The notes under the pieces were generated by a model. That model was not told where the DNA came from. It searched no databases and saw only the letters and a list, made by a program, of their open reading frames with translations. From Calditrichota bacterium (GTDB lineage: Bacteria > Calditrichota > Calditrichia > Calditrichales > Calditrichaceae), in NCBI GenBank assembly GCA_024278715.1, contig JAJRSN010000496.1, positions 1 to 5,798 of the forward strand: a DNA stretch of 5,798 nucleotides. Direction: 5' to 3'. This document shows, one piece after another, positions 1 to 4,436 of this stretch. The position numbers were made by a program, and so were the translations under genes. The stretch's first letter is position 1, and each line of letters starts with the position of its first letter.

Positions 1-1
1 C

Positions 2-1336
2 ATCGCTTTTGTGATTACCATCGGATGCAGTTTGACCGTCGGTCTTTTTGTCTTTTTACTAACACGCGGACCGCTTAATCTGGAAATTAAAGACGGCTAC
101 CTTGTGGTAACTTTCAGTTGGCTGCTTTATTCGTTGTTCGGTGCATTGCCCTTTTATTTAAGCGGATTTATTCCTTTTTACACGGACGCTTTTTTCGAAA
201 CCATGTCCGGCTTTACCACCACAGGCGCGTCCATTTTAACAAATATCGAAGCTCTTCCGCACGGATTATTATTCTGGCGCTCCTTAACCCACTGGATCGG
301 CGGAATGGGAATAATTTTGCTTTCTCTCGCTATTTTACCTTTGCTGGGTATCGGCGGAATGCAGCTATTTAAAGCCGAAGTGCCGGGACCGACGCCCGAT
401 CGGTTAACTCCGCGAATAAAACACACAGCCGAACTTTTGTGGGGCGTTTACCTGATAATAAGCGTAATAGAGGCAATTTCCCTTAAACTCGCCGGAATGA
501 ACTGGTTTGACGCCTGGTGTCATACTTTCGGAACAATGGCTACCGGGGGATTCTCAACCAAAAACGCCAGCGTGGGAGCCTTTAACAGCGCCTACATTGA
601 TTATATCATTATCTTTTTTATGATTATCGCCGGAACTAACTTTTCGCTGCACTACCGGGCACTAAGGGGTAATGTTAAAGCTTATTTAAAAGATAAAGAA
701 ACGATTGTTTTCCTTTTTATCATCATTACGGCAACGGTGATGATTACCGTCGATATCATCTCCGTTTTGCATCTAAATATCGAATACTCCTTCCGTCACG
801 TCTTGTTTCAGGTTGTTTCTATTTTAACTACCACGGGATTCGGTACGGCGGATTACGAACAGTGGCCTATTTTGTCTAAAATTGTGTTGTTATTATTGAT
901 GTATCTGGGCGGATGCGCCGGTTCGACCGGCGGAGGCATGAAAATTATCCGATCGATTGTGCTTTTTAAGTTTGCCATAAATCAGGTTAAACAGCTCCTG
1001 CATCCTAACGCCATTTTTGTGGTTCGCGTCGGTAACCGCACCATTCCAAATGACATTGTTACCAATATCGCCGGATTTACGCTTCTTTACATCTTTCTTT
1101 CAATCTTCGGGGTTCTTTTTATGAGCGGCGTGGGGTTAGACTGGGAAACGTCCATCGGAAGCGTTGCCGCGACAATAAACAATATCGGACCCGGATTGGG
1201 ATCGGTAGGTCCAACAGAAAATTACGCGCATCTCCCGGTTCTGGGAAAATGGTTTTCATCGTTCCTGATGTTAACCGGACGACTGGAAGTTTACACCGTG
1301 CTTGTTTTATTTGTTCCGCTTTTCTGGCGAAAGTAA
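2..1336 (+). CDS. trkH: TrkH-family potassium uptake transporter, membrane subunit (5' end outside window)
   Basis: Inner-membrane K+-translocating subunit of a Trk/Ktr-type system, which normally works with a cytoplasmic NAD-binding TrkA partner (not in this window). Numbering from the codon at base 11, the four selectivity-filter loops of the family are visible: FTTTGAS (glycine 72), MATGGFST (glycine 179), TTTGFGT (glycine 276) and NNIGPGLG (glycine 393), about 100 residues apart. The GGCAGSTGGGMK segment near residues 300-311, between filters 3 and 4, is also typical. Hydrophobic segments alternate throughout. The frame stays open from base 2 through a GTG at base 11, and no ribosome binding site can be seen. 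With 441 residues from the GTG against about 480 for full-length TrkH, the first transmembrane hairpin is probably upstream of the window, so the GTG is not taken as the start. The C-terminus is natural. It converges with the minus-strand cluster and shows no functional link to it. The family call is firm; trkH versus the shorter ktrB type is decided on length and the loop motifs. Confidence 0.93.
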   Translation: MAFVITIGCSLTVGLFVFLLTRGPLNLEIKDGYLVVTFSWLLYSLFGALPFYLSGFIPFYTDAFFETMSGFTTTGASILTNIEALPHGLLFWRSLTHWIGGMGIILLSLAILPLLGIGGMQLFKAEVPGPTPDRLTPRIKHTAELLWGVYLIISVIEAISLKLAGMNWFDAWCHTFGTMATGGFSTKNASVGAFNSAYIDYIIIFFMIIAGTNFSLHYRALRGNVKAYLKDKETIVFLFIIITATVMITVDIISVLHLNIEYSFRHVLFQVVSILTTTGFGTADYEQWPILSKIVLLLLMYLGGCAGSTGGGMKIIRSIVLFKFAINQVKQLLHPNAIFVVRVGNRTIPNDIVTNIAGFTLLYIFLSIFGVLFMSGVGLDWETSIGSVAATINNIGPGLGSVGPTENYAHLPVLGKWFSSFLMLTGRLEVYTVLVLFVPLFWRK

Positions 1337-1340
1337 AAAG

Positions 1341-1784
1341 CTAATCGGTTTTATTTTTCAAAGGAGCTTCCAACAGAACGTAACTGTGCCAGAGCGATCC
1401 CTTTTTTATCTGCTTTTCCTTAATCACTCTGCTAAACCGAATTACCTGCTCCAGACTGTCAGGTTTCAATCCTCCGAATTGCTTCGCCATCTCCTGCGCC
1501 AGAAGAACCTGAGCATTCATAATCGCTCTATTCCTTGCCATCTCCGGTCTCTTTGACGAAGCCTCTCCGACAGAGTAAACAAAATCGTCCTTTTGCGGCG
1601 GATTGCGGAACCATTCGGGACCCGCCCCTCCTTTTGCCTCCGGAGCAACAGCCAATGAATCCGTAACTTTTTCCTGATCGGTTTGAGTTTTCACGCCCTG
1701 ATCCGGTTCTTTCTCTTTTTTACAACTAAAAAATGTAAACAAGAGAATTGAAATAAAAATTAACTTTTTAAAATAGCTTTTCAT
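1341..1784 (-). CDS. Small LPP20-like lipoprotein
   Basis: 147-residue predicted lipoprotein. Residues 1-20 form a Lys-rich start and hydrophobic core ending in a lipobox-like FFSC, with Cys21 as the probable acylated residue. The mature protein starts CKKEKEPD, with no Asp at +2, which under the classical Lol rule favours the outer membrane. Residues 22-52 are a low-complexity charged linker. Residues 56-105 (PEWFRNPP, then FVYSVGEASS, then an Ala-rich helix with LLAQEMAKQF) match the pattern of LPP20-family lipoproteins: a 'PEW..NPP' opening, a 'Y.VG.AS' strand and a helix of the 'A...A...LAQ' type. The end (HSYVLLEAPL) fits the last strand of that fold. Family members include Helicobacter LPP20 and Vibrio FlgP; the function here is unknown. 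The gene begins 21 nt after the FecR-domain gene, so it is probably cotranscribed with it. The Shine-Dalgarno is weak (AGAG only), consistent with translation following the upstream gene. The family call is by pattern, not by search. Confidence 0.75.
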   Translation of the reverse strand: MKSYFKKLIFISILLFTFFSCKKEKEPDQGVKTQTDQEKVTDSLAVAPEAKGGAGPEWFRNPPQKDDFVYSVGEASSKRPEMARNRAIMNAQVLLAQEMAKQFGGLKPDSLEQVIRFSRVIKEKQIKKGSLWHSYVLLEAPLKNKTD

Positions 1785-1805
1785 TTTATTATGATCTCTG
1801 TGGTT

Positions 1806-2597
1806 TTAGTCTTTAAACAACCTGTCTCTCTCTTTATTCCATTGTACCCAGTCCGAATTCGAATCTTCCTGCTGGTTAAAGGTCGATTTTTTATAAGAGA
1901 CTCCCTGCATCTTTTTAAAAGCCTCAAGGTCTTTTTTCACCATGTCTTCAAACGCCTGCTGATCTTTTTTCAGAAATTGTTCGAATTCATCCATGTCCTT
2001 TTGTTTGAATTCCTTAAAAGCCTTTTCCTGCTGTTTTTTATATTCTTCAAAATCCATTACAAGAATCAATTCTTCGCCGGCGCCCAGCGTGATGGACGAG
2101 TCAGCCAAAGCGCTGCGATCTTTTTTATAAGGCGTAATTTCCAATTCACCTTCGTAACAACGGTAAGAAGTCTGATTGGAGTCGCTTTCCAATCGATAAA
2201 CCGTGCCGCGTACAGCGCAAACCGAGGTGGGAGTTTTTATCGTAATTTTGCTAAGCCCCTTTAAAAACAGGCTGACCCAGGCACGACCACGGCTCATTTC
2301 CACCTGTTCATTACCCATTTGATCGCGCGTTACCTGAACGATGGAATTTTCGCCGATACGCATTACTTTTTTATTTGAAAAAGTAATTTCGCAGCGCGAT
2401 TGTTTTCCGGTTTTAATTCGATCTTTATCGCGCACCGGCATATAGTACTTTACGGGATTCCATTGCACATCGCCCACTTGCTGCAGAAAATTTTTTCCGA
2501 TGGGAAAGGTAATTTTACCGATCGATTGTTGCGCAATCCCGACCGATATCAGGAAAAACAATACAATTAACGCGCTAATTCCTGTTCTTCGGTCCAT
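1806..2597 (-). CDS. Secreted FecR-domain protein with C-terminal 11-residue helical repeats
   Basis: 263-residue predicted periplasmic or exported protein. The start is placed at the ATG whose first base is 2597, because GGAAGG lies six bases before it. The ATG at 2615, six codons upstream, has no such site and would put charged residues and a Cys before the signal peptide. Residues 1-22 form a Sec signal peptide (hydrophobic core ALIVLFFLISVG, cleavage near GIA|QQ). Residues about 42-155 are a FecR domain: a VGDVQW strand, DRIKTG, then IGENS, and the diagnostic TPTSVCAVRGTVY around Arg130-Gly131-Thr132, followed by a CYEGELEI strand. Residues 184-227 are four perfect-length 11-residue repeats of the form xx(F/Y/M)xxKDxx(A/E)F, ending in KKMQGV; the tail from about 235 is polar. 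FecR proteins in iron signalling are inner-membrane anti-sigma regulators, but this one has no transmembrane anchor beyond the signal peptide, no anti-sigma N-terminus and no sigma-factor neighbour. A structural or scaffold role is therefore more likely (inference). Confidence 0.85.
   Translation of the reverse strand: MDRRTGISALIVLFFLISVGIAQQSIGKITFPIGKNFLQQVGDVQWNPVKYYMPVRDKDRIKTGKQSRCEITFSNKKVMRIGENSIVQVTRDQMGNEQVEMSRGRAWVSLFLKGLSKITIKTPTSVCAVRGTVYRLESDSNQTSYRCYEGELEITPYKKDRSALADSSITLGAGEELILVMDFEEYKKQQEKAFKEFKQKDMDEFEQFLKKDQQAFEDMVKKDLEAFKKMQGVSYKKSTFNQQEDSNSDWVQWNKERDRLFKD
1917..2048 (-). repeat. Four 11-residue (hendecad) coding repeats in the FecR-domain protein
   Basis: The stretch encodes EEYKKQQEKAF, KEFKQKDMDEF, EQFLKKDQQAF and EDMVKKDLEAF, each exactly 11 residues with an aromatic or Met at position 3, Lys-Asp commonly at 6-7 and Phe at 11, followed by KKMQGV. 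An 11-residue period fits three helical turns, so a long amphipathic helix or hendecad coiled coil is expected. The same repeat type occurs in the transglutaminase-like protein at 4227-4325. Confidence 0.85.
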
Positions 2598-2603
2598 GCC
2601 GCA

Positions 2604-2609
2604 CCTTCC
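2604..2609 (-). promoter_or_regulatory. Ribosome binding site of the FecR-domain gene
   Basis: On the minus strand this reads GGAAGG, six bases before the ATG at 2597. It lies inside the first codons that would follow the alternative ATG at 2615, and it decides the start in favour of 2597. Confidence 0.75.
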
Positions 2610-2677
2610 TTTCATCTTTATCTAATTAAATACTCATACCCGCAGACTAATAAAACTCAACGAAAAATAAAAACTAA

Positions 2678-2691
2678 TTGAAACAATTCAA
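2678..2691. promoter_or_regulatory. Short inverted repeat upstream of the FecR-domain gene
   Basis: TTGAA-ACAA-TTCAA is a perfect five-base inverted repeat with a four-base spacer, about 80 bases before the FecR-domain start and within the region where its promoter should lie. In such AT-rich sequence a palindrome of this size can arise by chance, so a role as an operator is only a possibility. Confidence 0.2.
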
Positions 2692-2832
2692 AATTTTTTG
2701 CTATAAAAATTTATTTTATTGCATTTATATCGAAACTTATTCACCTTAAATCTTCAATATCGGTAAATAATTAATGCGAGTGACCGTTTTTTTTTGCGCG
2801 GATTGTATCGTTCCTTCGTTAGTTTTAATGCA

Positions 2833-2864
2833 GCCTACCCAATTCAGCTTTAATGAATTTAGGC
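2833..2864. other. Second hairpin in the intergenic region, 10 bp with a 3-base bulge
   Basis: GCCTA (2833-2837) pairs with TAGGC (2860-2864) and AATTC (2841-2845) with GAATT (2855-2859). The bulged CCC (2838-2840) lies on one side and a nine-base loop in the middle. It sits 15 bases from the 2880-2899 hairpin, so a transcript running through here would hold two adjacent stem-loops. The role is unknown; it could protect an mRNA end or be chance. Confidence 0.35.
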
Positions 2865-2879
2865 AGGCAGAAAATACGG

Positions 2880-2899
2880 CGGGAAAATCCTTTTTCCCG
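2880..2899 (-). terminator. Perfect 8-bp hairpin, possible terminator after the transglutaminase-like gene
   Basis: CGGGAAAA (2880-2887) pairs fully with TTTTCCCG (2892-2899) around a four-base loop, about 60 bases after the stop of the transglutaminase-like gene. On the minus strand the following bases are CCGTATTTTCTG, only a short, interrupted T run, so intrinsic termination is possible but not certain. On the plus strand it is followed by ATTTT, but no plus-strand gene ends nearby. Confidence 0.45.
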
Positions 2900-2960
2900 A
2901 TTTTGTCATTAATTCCTGTGTAAACAAAAGAACAAAGAAAGCCGCAACGTAATTTGTCAA

Positions 2961-4409
2961 TCAAAAAGAAATTATCTTAGGTTCGATATTTTTCAATTCC
3001 GGCATTACCATTCCCGCGTCCGCGTTAATATAAGTGGGATCGCACAATACATACCGTTTACCCTGAAATAGAACCGACTTACCGGGAATCTCCGAATGAA
3101 ACAGAACGCCCGTTGCAATGTGATTGGGATAATCGAGACCGATAACTTGCAGACCGAGTAAATTGCGAACCAGATAAGCGAATAAAATGGCACGGTCTTC
3201 ACAGTCGCTGCTCGGATAATAAATCGTTTCATCGGGCAGCATGTATTTTTCATGCCCGAATTGCTGATCGTCGGTTTTGTAATTGAAAGCGGTTTGCACA
3301 AAACGCAAAAGCAAATTTGTAGCCTCTAATTCGTTTTTTCCTTTAACCAGCGGTCTTAATTCATTAAGCAAAGAATAGCTTAAATAACCCGACGCAGGAG
3401 CGGTAAAATACAATTTAATTTCTGTCTGCGGATATTCTTTAAAAAAATTAACAACTTCTCCGTCATACTCCACCGGCACCGAATAGCTGGTTCCTTTAAA
3501 TTTAAAGGTAAAAGATTTTTTGGCGGCAGTCCGCACAAGGTTTGGCAATTTATTAATCGACAGACTTACCCGTTTATCGGCGTTTTTGTAATTTCCGCGA
3601 TAGGTGAATACTTTTCCGCTGAGATCCAATTTATCGTCAAACGAAATGAAGTAGAATTTTTCTTTATTGATCAGAACAAAAGGCTGCTCGTAAATCAAAT
3701 TTTGCGTGGGTATCAGCAAAAACAAACGGTCGGTTTTAAAAGCAATTTTTGCGTTATAACCCAATTTATTCATCAAAAACCAGGTGTAAGCTGTAGCGGC
3801 GTTCCGATCGTTTGCCGTCAACGTGCGCGCCGTTTTATGCACCAGTCGGAGGAAACCCCAGCCGTTTAAATTTAAATCCTTTTTATACATTTTTAACTGT
3901 TTAATGAGCTCGTCTTGTTTAACGGCGGCAAGGGTTGTCCAGACTTTGCTGATTTTTTCGTTGTTTATGGGCGGGCTTAAGTTTAATTTTATTGTTTTGG
4001 AAAACGGAATTAATATCTGTTGACCGTAATAATCGATTTTCAAGGGTTTAGGACCAGGCGTTGGCGCCGGTCGTTCTTTAATAACCGGTCTGGGTTTCGG
4101 AGGAGGTGGCGGCAGTTTCTTAATTTTTTTCGGCGGGGTTTTGGGTTGTGGTTTTTCTTCTTCTTTTGCCACTGGCATTTTTTTCGGTTTGGGTTTACTG
4201 TAAAACTTAACGCCCTGTTGTGTCAAAAAAGCTTCCCAGTCTTTTTTCAAAAATTCGCTGAATTCCCGATCTTCTTTTTCAACGAATTGCTTATATTGAT
4301 CCTGATCTTTTTTCAACCACTTTTGAAATTCATCCTGTGCCTTTAGGGACTGGGTGTTAAAAAGAAGAACTCCGAATCCCAAAACTATGATTAAGCGATA
4401 ATAACGCAT
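2961..4409 (-). CDS. Secreted transglutaminase-like protein with N-terminal helical repeats and Pro/Lys linker
   Basis: 482-residue exported protein. Residues 1-24 form a Sec signal peptide (LIIVLGFGVLLF core, cleavage near LKA|QDEF). Residues 29-61 are three 11-residue repeats (QKWLKKDQDQY, KQFVEKEDREF, SEFLKKDWEAF) followed by LTQQGV. Residues about 72-123 are a Lys/Pro-rich extended linker. Residues about 180-260 look like a degenerate transglutaminase-type fold. Residues about 365-482 are an apparently intact one: SSDCEDRA with Cys403, DYPNHIATG with His430 and LCDPTY with Asp457, in the order and spacing of the papain-like catalytic triad. Bacterial members of this superfamily act as peptidases, crosslinkers or amidases, so the reaction and substrate cannot be told here. 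The start is supported by AGGAG (4416-4420) six bases before the ATG. The gene follows the DUF4384 gene by 27 bases, suggesting an operon. The repeats tie it to the downstream FecR-domain protein. Confidence 0.85.
   Translation of the reverse strand: MRYYRLIIVLGFGVLLFNTQSLKAQDEFQKWLKKDQDQYKQFVEKEDREFSEFLKKDWEAFLTQQGVKFYSKPKPKKMPVAKEEEKPQPKTPPKKIKKLPPPPPKPRPVIKERPAPTPGPKPLKIDYYGQQILIPFSKTIKLNLSPPINNEKISKVWTTLAAVKQDELIKQLKMYKKDLNLNGWGFLRLVHKTARTLTANDRNAATAYTWFLMNKLGYNAKIAFKTDRLFLLIPTQNLIYEQPFVLINKEKFYFISFDDKLDLSGKVFTYRGNYKNADKRVSLSINKLPNLVRTAAKKSFTFKFKGTSYSVPVEYDGEVVNFFKEYPQTEIKLYFTAPASGYLSYSLLNELRPLVKGKNELEATNLLLRFVQTAFNYKTDDQQFGHEKYMLPDETIYYPSSDCEDRAILFAYLVRNLLGLQVIGLDYPNHIATGVLFHSEIPGKSVLFQGKRYVLCDPTYINADAGMVMPELKNIEPKIISF
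4227..4325 (-). repeat. Three 11-residue (hendecad) coding repeats in the transglutaminase-like protein
   Basis: Three consecutive 11-residue units directly after the predicted signal-peptide cleavage site share aromatic position 3, Lys/Glu-rich positions 5-7 and an aromatic at position 11. The third unit, SEFLKKDWEAF, nearly matches EQFLKKDQQAF and EDMVKKDLEAF of the FecR-domain protein. Both arrays end with a QGV motif. Confidence 0.85.
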
Positions 4410-4415
4410 AAAATT

Positions 4416-4420
4416 CTCCT
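4416..4420 (-). promoter_or_regulatory. Ribosome binding site of the transglutaminase-like gene
   Basis: On the minus strand it reads AGGAG, six bases before the ATG at 4409, within the 27-base gap after the upstream stop codon. It fixes the start and supports independent initiation within a shared transcript. Confidence 0.8.
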
Positions 4421-4436
4421 AATAGTAAAATATCAA

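Larger units (their letters stand above)
2598..2960. other. Non-coding gap between the transglutaminase-like and FecR-domain genes
   Basis: This stretch of about 360 bases shows no convincing gene. Read on the minus strand it first holds the 3' region of the transglutaminase-like gene with two hairpins (2880-2899 and 2833-2864), then a run of nine A (2787-2795). A very AT-rich leader follows (about 2640-2745) with an imperfect AT palindrome (2700-2722) and a short perfect one (2678-2691), then the ribosome binding site of the FecR-domain gene. The size and AT-richness suggest that the FecR-domain gene has its own promoter. The best sigma70-like pair I can find is TTGAGT (2655-2660) and TATGAG (2633-2638) with 16 bases between, a poor match that I do not call as a promoter. 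Confidence 0.6.

Noticed and set aside
1318..1355. Possible intrinsic terminator for trkH: GCTTTT / AAAAGC (1318-1323 with 1336-1341) followed by a T-rich stretch
   Set aside because: The stem is six mostly A-T pairs with a 12-base loop that includes the stop codon, and the T-rich run starts several bases later and is interrupted, so it is too weak to call.
1791..2264. Long plus-strand open frame opposite the FecR-domain gene
   Set aside because: It is a Phe/Leu-rich antisense shadow of the Lys-rich helical-repeat coding sequence, with no family resemblance and no ribosome binding site.
2700..2722. AT-rich imperfect palindrome GCAATAAAA...TTTTTATAGC
   Set aside because: It consists almost wholly of A-T pairs with a mismatch, in a region where such pairing is expected by composition.
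2787..2795. Run of nine T on the plus strand as a phase-variation tract or terminator tail
   Set aside because: It lies in non-coding sequence with no stable stem immediately before it on either strand and is not placed to shift any supported gene.
2746..2964. 72-codon minus-strand frame overlapping the stop of the transglutaminase-like gene
   Set aside because: It would need a TTG start with no ribosome binding site, has four Cys and no signal peptide in a cluster of exported proteins, resembles no family I know, and runs through both intergenic hairpins. It is most likely a chance open frame, although a small coupled gene cannot be excluded.
4020..4346. Plus-strand open frame rich in Phe and Arg opposite the Pro/Lys linker
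   Set aside because: Its composition is explained by the reverse complement of Lys, Glu and Pro codons in the transglutaminase-like gene.
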